Below are positions 8,395-17,074 of a stretch of DNA of 64,000 bases, piece by piece. Each line of letters starts with the position of its first letter. The stretch's first letter is position 1. The stretch is taken from contig NZ_JAYLLH010000003.1 of the NCBI RefSeq assembly GCF_035818635.1, forward strand, positions 169,199-233,198. The letters are read 5' to 3'. The notes under the pieces are model-generated. The model had not been told where the DNA came from. It searched no databases and saw nothing but the letters and a program-made list of their open reading frames with translations. Both the position numbers and the translations under genes were made by a program. Origin of the DNA: Mesobacterium_A hydrothermale. Its GTDB lineage: Bacteria > Pseudomonadota > Alphaproteobacteria > Rhodobacterales > Rhodobacteraceae.

Positions 8395-8420
8395 GTGCTC
8401 CGGCCGATGCGCCGGGGCAC
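8395..8420. terminator. Bidirectional hairpin between convergent genes
   Basis: A 10-bp stem GTGCTCCGGC/GCCGGGGCAC (one wobble pair) with a 6-base loop fills the 40-bp gap between the stop codons of the sulfur transferase and the FliM/FliN-like gene. T-tracts are weak. Confidence 0.5.
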
Positions 8421-8421
8421 G

Positions 8422-9531
8422 CTATTCTTCTTCCTCCCAATCCGCCAAACCATCCAGCATGTCGAGCCCGGCCATGGCCGCGAAATCCGCAGTCTCGTCG
8501 TCCTCCGGCTCTGCCACAGGTAACGGCTGCTGTGCCACAGGCAACGGCGGCTCTGCCGGGGCAAATTCGGTCGCCAGTGCGCTGTCTGTGTCCCCGTCGT
8601 CCGGCAAGGACGTCGGCGCGGGATCGGTCGCGGCCGTGTCTGGGGCGTCCCGCCCACGCTCTGCGTAGTGGTCGGGCACGGTCAGACGGATCGCCCGAAA
8701 CCCGTTCATCTGCCCCAACCGACCCTTGGCCACAACGTGATCGCCTACTGCGACAAGCTCCGCCATGTCGAGGATACCATCGGGCAAGGGCAACAGGTCA
8801 CCGGAGCGCAGCGCGCAGGCGCGCGACAACGGCACCGTGATCCGGCCCAGAACCGCCTGCACCGGGGCGGGCAGCATCCGCAGCGTCGCCGCGTGGCTGC
8901 CGCGCGCCTCTGCTGCCGGGGTCGGGGCCGGGGCCTTGACATGGCGCAGCGGCAGCAACAACCGCACGTCGCCGCGACGCCGCCCCCCGGCAATGTCCAC
9001 CGCGGCGGTCATCGCGTGGTATTGCGCAGCCTCCATGAACAATGCGGCGGTGCGCGGATCGACAGCCCGCTCTTCGAACCGCAAGCCGATGGCCAGCGGG
9101 GCCATCGGATGGGCCTGCAAGGCCGCGGCGAACCCCGCGATGACGCGATCCAGATACAACCAGGCCATCGCCGCATCGGTCGTGGTGTAGGGCCGTTCGT
9201 CAAATGCCCGGTCACTTACGATGCCAAGGGTCTGCACCTCGATCAGCGCGGCCAGCACCGCCCGGTCGATCGCGGCGATCGCATGAGTGCCGTCCGGCGC
9301 GGTCAGGACAAGGATCAGGTCGTCGGCCCCAAGCCGGGAAACCGCCCCTTCCTGATCCAGCATTTCCTGCGAAATTCCCTGAGAGGTGACGGCCATCCCC
9401 CACAACTCTTCCGCCACGCGCGCGAGTGCCTGCCGCAGCGCGCGCGGCGGAAGCACGACATTGGCATCGCGGCGGCGGGTGCCCTGATGCACCTTGCGGT
9501 GCAACACGTCTGTTTCAGGAATGGCTGGCAT
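8422..9531 (-). CDS. FliM/FliN family flagellar motor switch-like protein
   Basis: A 369-residue protein. A FliM-like middle region occupies about residues 30-200, and a SpoA/FliN-type C-terminal domain follows (about 215-290, LPAPVQAVLGRITVPLSRACALRSGDLLPL). The last 75 residues are Pro/Ala/Asp-rich, ending in a run of acidic residues (DWEEEE). Such proteins in Rhodobacterales are annotated as FliM/FliN family components of the flagellar C-ring. No other flagellar gene is in the window, so its partner and role are unknown; an orphan switch-like protein is possible. Confidence 0.75.
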   Translation of the reverse strand: MPAIPETDVLHRKVHQGTRRRDANVVLPPRALRQALARVAEELWGMAVTSQGISQEMLDQEGAVSRLGADDLILVLTAPDGTHAIAAIDRAVLAALIEVQTLGIVSDRAFDERPYTTTDAAMAWLYLDRVIAGFAAALQAHPMAPLAIGLRFEERAVDPRTAALFMEAAQYHAMTAAVDIAGGRRRGDVRLLLPLRHVKAPAPTPAAEARGSHAATLRMLPAPVQAVLGRITVPLSRACALRSGDLLPLPDGILDMAELVAVGDHVVAKGRLGQMNGFRAIRLTVPDHYAERGRDAPDTAATDPAPTSLPDDGDTDSALATEFAPAEPPLPVAQQPLPVAEPEDDETADFAAMAGLDMLDGLADWEEEE

Positions 9532-9599
9532 CGTCTGTCCGGTAAAGGGCGGCTTTCGCAGTTATCGCCAAAGAACCTTACCAAGCGGTTGAAGGCCGC

Positions 9600-12293
9600 C
9601 TATTGTGCCGCCATCGCCAGTTCGGCCGGCAATTCGACGCGAAACGCCGCGCCTGACTGGCCGGGAAGATAGCTGATCTCGCCGCCCAGCCGCCGCATGA
9701 TCTGGCGACAGATCGCAAGGCCCAGACCAGCGCCACCGGCCTTCTGGTCGCTGACGCGGGCGAATTTTTCGAAAATCAGGTCCTGGGATTCGGCCGCGAT
9801 GCCGGTGCCGTTGTCGACAAATTCCAGGACCACACCCCCAAGGTTCGACCGCACCCGGATTTCCAGTTCCGGTGCAGCGGCATCGCAATATTTCCGCGCA
9901 TTTGCGATCAGGTTGATGAAAACCTGCGTCAGCCGATCCAGATCGGTGTTCAGCACGATACTCTCGTCCTTGGCCCGGCGCTTGATGACGATCCGCGCGC
10001 CACCATCGCTGGCCGCCGCGGCCGCCGCTTCGGCGCGGTCCAGCACGTCGCCCAGCCGCCCCTGCCGAATGTTCAGATTGACCTGACCGTTTTCCAGAAC
10101 GCTGAGATCAAGCAAGTCATCAAGCAGCCGCGTCAGGCGGATCGCCTCGTCATGAATGACCGAGGCATAACGGATCTTGTCGGACTCCAACATCCCTTCG
10201 CTGTCGCGCAAGATTTCGGAAAACGCCCGGATCGAGGTCATCGGCGTGCGCAATTCGTGGCTGATCTGGCTGAGGAAGGCGTCCTTCTGCACCGACAGGC
10301 GGGTCAGCTTTTCGTTGGCATCGCGCAACTGGCGCGCGGTGCGGGTCAATTCCTGCGACTTGGTTTCCAGTTGCGACGAATATTCCATCATCTGGGCGGT
10401 TTCGTCTGCCACCGCCATCAGGTCTTCGACGGACACCTGCATCCCGCCGGTGATCTGGCCGACCATGGCGTGGGCCGTGGCCGCGCCCACCGACCCCGAC
10501 AATTCCTTTTCCAGAATTTCCAGGAAATCCGGCGACGGATCGGGCAGGTGTCCCGAAACCCCTTGCCGGCGCGCTTCGCGCAGGAACAACGCCTGCGCTT
10601 CGGTTGCGCCCAGGATGCGTTGCGACATGATCATCAGATCTTCGGATTGCGCCGGGCCGCCGCTCCAGCTGCGGGGGCCACCGGTGTGCTGATAAATGTT
10701 GACGAACTGCGCGCCCTGCAAACGCTCGAGCGGCGACGGAAAGCTGACCAGCGAGGTGCCGACAAACGCAATGGTGGACAGCGACAGGCTCCAAAGCAAG
10801 GCATGCAGCGTGCTGTCGATCCCCTCGATCCCGAACAGCGCGTGCGGGCGCAGGATTCCAAGACCGAACAGGCCCTCGGTGAAAATGCGTTCGCTCAGCA
10901 GCACGCCCGTCCCGACACTGGGCAGAAAAGACGTGAACAGCCATAGCGCAAGCCCCACCGTCAGCCCGGCAAAGGCCCCCGTCCGCGTTGCTCCGCGCCA
11001 AAAGATGCCGCCAACCGCCACCGGCAAGACCTGCGCAATGCCGGTAAAGGACACCAGGCCGATGCTGGTCAGCGCAGCGCCGCCGCCCGACACCCGGTAA
11101 TAGAGATAGCCCAGAAGCACGATCCCCACGATCGACACCCGCCGCGCCAACAGCACGATATTGCGCACATCACCAAAAAACGACGCCCCGGCCCCGGTCG
11201 CCCGCAGCCAGATCGGCATAACGATGTGGTTCGACACCATCGTCGACAGGGCGATTGCCGCCACGATCACCATCGACGTGGCCGACGAAAACCCGCCCAG
11301 GAACGACAAGATCGCAAGGCCGTTGGCCCCCTCCGACAGCGGGACCGTCAGAACGAACGTATCGGGGTTGGCGTCCTCGGGCATCAGTTCAAGGCCGGTG
11401 ACGGCAATGGGCACAACAAACAGGCTCATCAGCATCAGATACAATGGGAAGGCCCAGCTGGCGGTGCGCAGGTGGCCTTCGTTTTCATTCTCCACCACCA
11501 AGACCTGGAACATGCGCGGCAAGGTCAGGAAGGCCGCTGCCGACAAAAGCGTCAGCCCGGCCCAACGTCCGCCATCGGCTTGCCAGTGACCAAGATCCGA
11601 AGCATCGATCTTGGCCAACATGGCCGAAGGTCCATCGCTGACCCCCCAAACCACAAAGGCCCCCACTGCCAACAGCGCGGTCAATTTCACCACCGCTTCC
11701 ACCGCGATGGCCATGACAACGCCGTGGTGACGTTCGTTCGCATCCAGGTTTCGGGTACCGAACAAGACGGTGAAGATCGCCAGGCCCATGGCCAGCCACA
11801 GCGCGGTATGGGTCTGATCCCCGGTTCGGGCCGGCATGTCCCCTTGGGCGAAGACTTCGAACGACAGGGTCACGGACTGCAATTGCAGCGCGATGTAGGG
11901 CGTCGTGGCAATCACCGCAAGGATCGTCACCCCGACCGCCAGCAAGTTCGATTTCCCAAACCGCGCCGACACGAGGTCTGCAATAGAGGTGATGCGCTGG
12001 GTCCGTCCGATGCGCACCAGCTTGCGCAGCCCCCACCACCAACCGACCATGACCAGCGTCGGGCCAATATAGATTGTCAGGTATTCCAACCCGGACCGAG
12101 CGGCATTGCCGACTGCGCCGTAAAATGTCCACGCGGTGCAGTAGATCGACAGCGACAGCGTATATACGATGGGCGAGCGCAACCAACGGGTGCGCCCCCG
12201 CTGCGCTGCGCGTTCCGCAAAAAAGGCGACAAGGAAGAGAAAGACCACATAGGCCAGACACACCGCGACCAGCGTGTTCAGCATCGCCGTCAT
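9600..12293 (-). CDS. Sodium/solute symporter-fused sensor histidine kinase (CrbS-like)
   Basis: An 897-residue inner-membrane kinase. A sodium/solute-symporter-like domain of about 12-13 membrane helices spans residues 1-540, then a helical linker (about 560-640) and a coiled coil (about 640-675), then HisKA with H679 (SQISHELRTP), the N box (NLIANARKYC), DNGTGI and GAGLGLAI. The architecture matches CrbS, the acetate-switch kinase controlling acs in Vibrio and Pseudomonas, although I see no PAS domain. It is last in an operon with a small membrane protein and a receiver, joined by 4-base overlaps. Nearby acs and ScfR genes suggest a short-chain acid signal (inference). Confidence 0.88.
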   Translation of the reverse strand: MTAMLNTLVAVCLAYVVFLFLVAFFAERAAQRGRTRWLRSPIVYTLSLSIYCTAWTFYGAVGNAARSGLEYLTIYIGPTLVMVGWWWGLRKLVRIGRTQRITSIADLVSARFGKSNLLAVGVTILAVIATTPYIALQLQSVTLSFEVFAQGDMPARTGDQTHTALWLAMGLAIFTVLFGTRNLDANERHHGVVMAIAVEAVVKLTALLAVGAFVVWGVSDGPSAMLAKIDASDLGHWQADGGRWAGLTLLSAAAFLTLPRMFQVLVVENENEGHLRTASWAFPLYLMLMSLFVVPIAVTGLELMPEDANPDTFVLTVPLSEGANGLAILSFLGGFSSATSMVIVAAIALSTMVSNHIVMPIWLRATGAGASFFGDVRNIVLLARRVSIVGIVLLGYLYYRVSGGGAALTSIGLVSFTGIAQVLPVAVGGIFWRGATRTGAFAGLTVGLALWLFTSFLPSVGTGVLLSERIFTEGLFGLGILRPHALFGIEGIDSTLHALLWSLSLSTIAFVGTSLVSFPSPLERLQGAQFVNIYQHTGGPRSWSGGPAQSEDLMIMSQRILGATEAQALFLREARRQGVSGHLPDPSPDFLEILEKELSGSVGAATAHAMVGQITGGMQVSVEDLMAVADETAQMMEYSSQLETKSQELTRTARQLRDANEKLTRLSVQKDAFLSQISHELRTPMTSIRAFSEILRDSEGMLESDKIRYASVIHDEAIRLTRLLDDLLDLSVLENGQVNLNIRQGRLGDVLDRAEAAAAAASDGGARIVIKRRAKDESIVLNTDLDRLTQVFINLIANARKYCDAAAPELEIRVRSNLGGVVLEFVDNGTGIAAESQDLIFEKFARVSDQKAGGAGLGLAICRQIMRRLGGEISYLPGQSGAAFRVELPAELAMAAQ

Positions 12294-12574
12294 GACAGGT
12301 CTGTCTCGCTACCCTCGGTCCCGGTGGCATCGCGCAGCCCCTTGGACAACAGCGCCGCGCCGAAGATCAGCAGGCACCAGACGCCAAAGATGTAAAGCAC
12401 CGCGCGCGATGTCGCGGGTCCGCCGCCGGAACTGAACCACAGCAGCGGCAAAAGCCACAGGAACGCCCCCAGGATCGGCAGCATCCGGGCTGCATCCATC
12501 ACCCGACGCTGGCGATAGGTCTGCCGTTCGACAAAGACCGGGGGTTTTACCTTGGGCGGCAACCGGTCGGTCAT
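12290..12574 (-). CDS. Small two-helix membrane protein in kinase operon
   Basis: A 94-residue protein. A basic N-terminus (VERQTYRQRRVMDAARM) precedes two membrane helices at about residues 30-47 and 56-77. It overlaps the receiver gene upstream and the kinase gene downstream by 4 bases each, so the three are translationally coupled. Small membrane partners often sit next to sodium/solute symporters, and this one could be a subunit of the symporter part of the kinase. That role is inferred from position only. Confidence 0.75.
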   Translation of the reverse strand: MTDRLPPKVKPPVFVERQTYRQRRVMDAARMLPILGAFLWLLPLLWFSSGGGPATSRAVLYIFGVWCLLIFGAALLSKGLRDATGTEGSETDLS

Positions 12575-12939
12575 GCCCCCGCCAGCGCCCTGACGGCGTC
12601 CAGAACATCGGCGTTTGCAAAGGGTTTCGACATGAACCGGTTGGCGCCGATCTGGGTGGCGACTTCCCGGTCCTTGCTCTGGCCTCGGGCGGTCAGCATC
12701 AGCACCGGCAACGCCTCGGGCGAAAAATCGGCGCGCAGTTCGCGCAGGATGTCATAGCCGCTTTTGCCCGGCAGCATCACGTCCAGGATCAGAACGTCGG
12801 GCTGCTTGCCGCGCACCACATCGACGGCGTCGCGGCCATCCGAATGCGTGTCCACCGTCCAGCCGTCCCGTTTCAGAATAAACCGAATGGCTTCGATGAT
12901 GTTCGGTTCGTCCTCGATCAACAGAACGGTTTTACCCAT
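12571..12939 (-). CDS. Stand-alone response regulator receiver
   Basis: A 122-residue CheY-like receiver. The phosphorylation site is D53 (LILDVMLPG), with E9/D10 for the metal, T83 and K105 (MSKPF). There is no output domain, unlike CrbR, which has a LuxR-type helix-turn-helix. It is the first gene of the receiver/small-protein/kinase operon, so it is the likely partner of the symporter-kinase. The ATG at 12939 has GAAGG at good spacing. Its downstream target is not visible. Confidence 0.88.
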   Translation of the reverse strand: MGKTVLLIEDEPNIIEAIRFILKRDGWTVDTHSDGRDAVDVVRGKQPDVLILDVMLPGKSGYDILRELRADFSPEALPVLMLTARGQSKDREVATQIGANRFMSKPFANADVLDAVRALAGA

Positions 12940-13026
12940 TTCAATCCTTCCCCCCACATGACCGGCACGATTTTTCAATCGCCTCCTCCGCGGTCACGTA
13001 ATTTATCAATGTTTCAACGCCGCGTG

Positions 13027-14352
13027 TCAAAGCGTCAAGCGCCCGATCACAGCCCCCGGGGTCAGGATCGACGGTTCTTGCCGTCCCGGACAACCGTCGC
13101 GTGGGCAGATCCGACAGCTGACCCCGATTTCAACCGCGCTGCGCGCCGGGTCCGGGGCCTGTTCGGGCATCACCAGCATATGGGCACGGGACAGCGGCGC
13201 ACGGTTGGGCTGCCATGTGCCCACCGGCCGGGCGAAGGCAAAGGCGCGGAACCGGCGTTCATCGCGCAGCGGCGGGATCACCGGGACCGCAATCGGGAAC
13301 AACGGGCGCCCCAGCGCCTGGTACAGCGGCAGCATCGGACACCCGGCACCAAAGCGTGGCAGGGGAAAACCTTCCATCGGTTGTCGAAAGATCAACGACC
13401 CCGAGGAATCGCAGATCGCCAGCCCAACGGCCCCCTGCCCCAGCTTTTGCGACAGCCCCGCGATGCGCCGCATGGCCACCGCAGGGTCCACGCCCCAGCG
13501 GGTCGCAAGCTCGAACGGTTCCGGTCCCAGCGTCTGCAATCCGTCGGTGGCCGTGTCCAGAGGGACCGCGCAGGCATCGTTGTGCATCCACGTCATGACC
13601 TCAGCCAGCATGGTGCGGGCCACGGCGGATTGCTCGGCCGCAAGGTCGGCCGCCAGCGCGACGGGATCGGTTTCGGGATCTTCCAGCGCGTTGAAGTGAT
13701 AGCCGTGACGGGCCAGCACCGCGTCGATTTCTTCCTGGGGCGCGCGGATATCGGCGGTGGCGTCGTCAACACTGTCGAGATACTTGACCAGTGCCTGGCT
13801 GGTTTCCGCAAGCCGGGCGCTGTCTTCGTTCACGTTGCGCACGAAACGGTCGTGCCATTCCGGCTCGATCTCTCCGGGCTCGGCCAGGATCGACGCCGCG
13901 GACCGGATCGAGGTGACGTTGGTCAACATCTCGTGCAGGCTGGCGGCCAGATGCGGGTCATGGGTCAAACGGTCGGTCAGCGTCGCCACCGTGCGTTCCA
14001 GCGTGTCGATCCGCTTTCGATCTTCGGCCAGCAGGCCCGCCCACCCGGGAAAACGCCCGGCAAATTCATCCGCGCGGTCGATTTCCGCCCGGGCATCGGG
14101 TTGATCGGACGCCGCTTCGCGCAGCGTGGCGATCAACGTGGCCTCTGCCCCTTCCGACAAAACCGACGGCTCGACCGACAGCGCATCGGCGATGGCGAGC
14201 AATAGCTTGCCCCCGATTCTGCGCCGGTTGTGTTCGATCAGGTTGAGGTAGGAGGCAGAAATGCCGACGCTTCGCGCCAGATCCGCCTGCTTCAGCCCCA
14301 GAATGGTGCGCCTTTCGCGCACCCGCGTCCCTGTCAGCGTATCTCGCGACAT
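13027..14352 (-). CDS. Short-chain fatty acyl-CoA regulator, XRE/DUF2083 family (ScfR/PccR-like)
   Basis: A 441-residue transcription factor. An XRE helix-turn-helix is at about residues 8-62 (LGLKQADLARSVGISASYLNLIEH), and the C-terminal DUF2083 domain ends in the four-cysteine-type motif GVSCRICPRDGCPGR. The family includes RamB (acetate metabolism in actinobacteria) and PccR (propionate assimilation in Rhodobacter), which sense acyl-CoA. It is divergent from the ABC transporter and upstream of the kinase operon, which fits control of acetate or propionate uptake and activation. The effector is inferred. Confidence 0.88.
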   Translation of the reverse strand: MSRDTLTGTRVRERRTILGLKQADLARSVGISASYLNLIEHNRRRIGGKLLLAIADALSVEPSVLSEGAEATLIATLREAASDQPDARAEIDRADEFAGRFPGWAGLLAEDRKRIDTLERTVATLTDRLTHDPHLAASLHEMLTNVTSIRSAASILAEPGEIEPEWHDRFVRNVNEDSARLAETSQALVKYLDSVDDATADIRAPQEEIDAVLARHGYHFNALEDPETDPVALAADLAAEQSAVARTMLAEVMTWMHNDACAVPLDTATDGLQTLGPEPFELATRWGVDPAVAMRRIAGLSQKLGQGAVGLAICDSSGSLIFRQPMEGFPLPRFGAGCPMLPLYQALGRPLFPIAVPVIPPLRDERRFRAFAFARPVGTWQPNRAPLSRAHMLVMPEQAPDPARSAVEIGVSCRICPRDGCPGRQEPSILTPGAVIGRLTL

Positions 14353-14571
14353 CGTGATTTCCCTGCCATTTCAACGCCTTTCTGCAACAGCAATAAAAGT
14401 TCTTTACTGAATACCATAGTATCCTTTTCACTTATTAACAAAAAAATCTATTTGTATGAATGACTTGTTGCGAAATTTTCTTTCCCCAGACATTTTACAT
14501 TTGCACAAAAGTGCCCGCGATCCCTGGTTGAGGAGCCTGGGGGCCGCATCCAATGCAATCGGGAGGATTAC
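14353..14571. promoter_or_regulatory. Divergent AT-rich promoter region, candidate ScfR sites
   Basis: This 219-bp spacer between scfR and the binding-protein gene is much richer in A and T than its surroundings. It holds TTTGCACAAA at 14500-14509 and TTGCGAA at 14468-14474. Both resemble the TTTGCAAA-type half-sites known for RamB/PccR regulators, but neither is exact, so this is a candidate only. Confidence 0.35.
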
Positions 14572-15918
14572 ATGTCCAAAACCAACCTGACACGTCGTGG
14601 CGTGCTCAAGTCGGGCGCAGTCGCCGGTGCCGGCGTCGCGATGCCGACCATCTTCACCGCGTCGTCTGCAGCCGCATACACGAACGAGCCGACCGGCTCG
14701 ACCGTGACCCTGGGCTTCAACGTGCCGCAAACCGGTCCTTATGCTGAAGAAGGCCTGGACGAACTGCGCGCACAGGAGCTGGCAGTCGAGCACCTGAACG
14801 GCGAAGGCGACGGCGGCATGCTGAACACCTTCAGCTCGAAGGCGCTGAAAGGCAACGGCATCCTGGGCAAGAAAGTCCAGTACGTGACCGGCGACACCCA
14901 GACCAAGTCCGACGCAGCCCGCGCCGCGGCAAAGTCGATGATCGAAAAAGACGGTGCCGTGATGATCAACGGCGGTTCGTCCTCGGGCGTGGCCGTGGCT
15001 GTTCAGGGTCTCTGCCAGGAAGCTGGCGTGATCTTCATGGCCGGCCTGACCCACTCCAACGACACCACCGGCAAGGACAAGAAGGCAAACGGCTTCCGTC
15101 ACTTCTTCAACGCCTACATGTCGGGTGCCGCACTGGCGCCGGTGCTGGCCAATGCCTATGGCAAGGAACGTCGCGCCTATCACCTGACCGCCGACTACAC
15201 CTGGGGCTGGACCCAGCAAGAGTCGATGCAGGCAGCTACCGAAGCCATGGGCTGGGAAACCGTCAACAACGTTCTGACCCCGCTGGCGACCACCGACTTC
15301 TCGTCCTACATCGCCCCGGTTCTGAACTCGGGTGCCGACGTGCTGGTTCTGAACCACTACGGCGGGAACATGGTGAACTCGCTGTCGAACGCGGTTCAGT
15401 TCGGCCTGCGTGACAAGATGGTCAACGGCAAGCAGTTCGAAATCGTCGTTCCGCTGTATTCCGAACTGATGGCCGCCGGTGCAGGCGAGAACATCAAGGG
15501 CGTGCTGGGTTCGATGAACTGGAACTGGCAGCTGTCGGACGAAGGCACCAAGGCATTCGTCAAGTCCTTCGGTGAAAAGTACGGCCGTCCGCCGTCGAAC
15601 TCGGCGCACACCTGCTACGTGCAGACCCTGCTGTATGCAGATGCCTGCGAACGCGCTGGCACCTTCAACCCCTGCGGCGTCGCCGCGGCGCTGGAAGGCT
15701 TCGAATTCGATGGTCTGGGCAACGGCCCGACCCTGTATCGTGCCGAAGACCACCAGTGCTTCAAGGACGTGCTGGTCATGAAGGGCAACGAAAACCCGAC
15801 CAACCCCTACGACACGCTGGAAATCGTCGAAGTGACGCCGCGTGCGCAGGTCGAGTACGCACCGGATCACCCCATGTTCGCCGGTGGCGACCTGGGCCAG
15901 TGCAACCCGGGTGCCTGA
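14572..15918 (+). CDS. HAAT-type ABC transporter substrate-binding protein (urea/amide/short-chain type)
   Basis: A 448-residue periplasmic binding protein of the peripheral type I fold. The leader has twin arginines (TRRGVLKSGAVAGAGVAM), so Tat export is likely. A strong GGGAGGATTAC precedes the ATG. It is the first of five genes that form a complete branched-chain-type (HAAT) importer. The sequence looks closest to the urea/short-chain amide binding proteins rather than LivJ. Because the operon leads into acetyl-CoA synthetase and lies beside ScfR, a small acid, amide or ester is a possible ligand; this is inference. Confidence 0.85.
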   Translation: MSKTNLTRRGVLKSGAVAGAGVAMPTIFTASSAAAYTNEPTGSTVTLGFNVPQTGPYAEEGLDELRAQELAVEHLNGEGDGGMLNTFSSKALKGNGILGKKVQYVTGDTQTKSDAARAAAKSMIEKDGAVMINGGSSSGVAVAVQGLCQEAGVIFMAGLTHSNDTTGKDKKANGFRHFFNAYMSGAALAPVLANAYGKERRAYHLTADYTWGWTQQESMQAATEAMGWETVNNVLTPLATTDFSSYIAPVLNSGADVLVLNHYGGNMVNSLSNAVQFGLRDKMVNGKQFEIVVPLYSELMAAGAGENIKGVLGSMNWNWQLSDEGTKAFVKSFGEKYGRPPSNSAHTCYVQTLLYADACERAGTFNPCGVAAALEGFEFDGLGNGPTLYRAEDHQCFKDVLVMKGNENPTNPYDTLEIVEVTPRAQVEYAPDHPMFAGGDLGQCNPGA

Positions 15919-15935
15919 TCCACGAAAAGACTGAG

Positions 15936-15957
15936 AGGGCGGGGATTTCCCCGCCCT
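15936..15957 (+). other. Hairpin between binding-protein and permease genes
   Basis: A perfect 10-bp stem, AGGGCGGGGA/TCCCCGCCCT with a 2-base loop, and no T-tract. Such elements after a binding-protein gene usually stabilise its mRNA and give it higher expression than the membrane subunits. Confidence 0.75.
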
Positions 15958-16021
15958 AACTCCAACATTCCGGGACCAGCGCAAAGCGCGGCCCGCCCTT
16001 GCACTTATCCAGGTGGGGACA

Positions 16022-17071
16022 ATGGACGCAATCATCCTGCAACTTCTCAACGGGCTCGACAAAGGCTCGGCCTATGCGCTGATCGCGCTGGGGCTGACGC
16101 TGATCTTCGGCACGCTTGGCGTGGTCAACTTCGCCCACGGCGCGCTGTTCATGATCGGCGCCTTCTGCGCCGTCGCGCTGCAACGTATCCTGGGCGCTTC
16201 CTTCGTGACGGAAGACCCGACCCAGAAGGACTTTCTGGGCAACCCGCTGAAGGTTCAGACGCCCTATGTCGAAAGCTGGTTCGGCCAGGACGTCGGCTCT
16301 GCGATCATCAACTGGTCCGTGCCGCTGGCGATCCTCATGGCCATTCCGGTGATGATCATCATCGGCTTCGTGATGGAGCGCGGGCTGATCAAGCATTTCT
16401 ACAAGCGTCCCCACGCTGACCAGATCCTCGTGACCTTTGGCCTTGCCATCATTCTTCAGGAACTGGTGCGCGGCTATTTCGGCGCCAACCCGATCCAGAC
16501 CCCCGCGCCTGACGCCTTCAAGGGGTCGTTCGATTTCGGCGTGTTGCTGGGCTTTGACCCGAACGTCATCATCTATCCCTACTGGCGGATGATCTACTTT
16601 GCCTTCGCGGCAACGGTCATCGGCGGTGTCTTCGCCTTCCTGCAGTTCACCACCTTCGGGATGGTCGTGCGCGCCGGTATGGCGGACCGCGAAACCGTGG
16701 GCCTGCTGGGCATCAACATCGACAAGCGCTTTACCATCATGTTCGGCATGGCCGCCGCAGTGGCCGGTGTCGCGGGTGTGATGTACGCCCCGATCAACGC
16801 TCCGAACTATCACATGGGCATGGACTTCCTCGTGCTCAGCTTCGTGGTGGTGGTCGTCGGTGGCATGGGGTCGCTGCCCGGCGCGGTCGCGGCCGGCTTC
16901 CTGCTGGGCGTGCTGGAAAGCCTCGCCTCGTGGTCGCCGATCAAGAACTTCTTCGAGAACTGGCTGTTCCTGCCCTCGATCGACCAGATCGTGATCTATC
17001 TCGTTGCAATCATCATCCTGCTCACCCGCCCACGCGGCCTGATGGGCAGAAAAGGCGTGATGGAGGACTAA
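16022..17071 (+). CDS. HAAT ABC transporter permease (LivH/UrtB-like)
   Basis: A 349-residue inner-membrane permease with multiple hydrophobic helices. The family signature near the start (GSAYALIALGLTLIFGTLGVVNFAHG, here residues about 16-41) and the loop GLLGINIDK followed by GMAAAVAGVAGV are typical of LivH/UrtB. It pairs with the next gene; the ribosome binding site of that gene lies inside its last codons. The start at 16022 has AGGTGGGGACA before it and replaces a GTG three codons upstream. Confidence 0.88.
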   Translation: MDAIILQLLNGLDKGSAYALIALGLTLIFGTLGVVNFAHGALFMIGAFCAVALQRILGASFVTEDPTQKDFLGNPLKVQTPYVESWFGQDVGSAIINWSVPLAILMAIPVMIIIGFVMERGLIKHFYKRPHADQILVTFGLAIILQELVRGYFGANPIQTPAPDAFKGSFDFGVLLGFDPNVIIYPYWRMIYFAFAATVIGGVFAFLQFTTFGMVVRAGMADRETVGLLGINIDKRFTIMFGMAAAVAGVAGVMYAPINAPNYHMGMDFLVLSFVVVVVGGMGSLPGAVAAGFLLGVLESLASWSPIKNFFENWLFLPSIDQIVIYLVAIIILLTRPRGLMGRKGVMED

Positions 17072-17074
17072 TTC

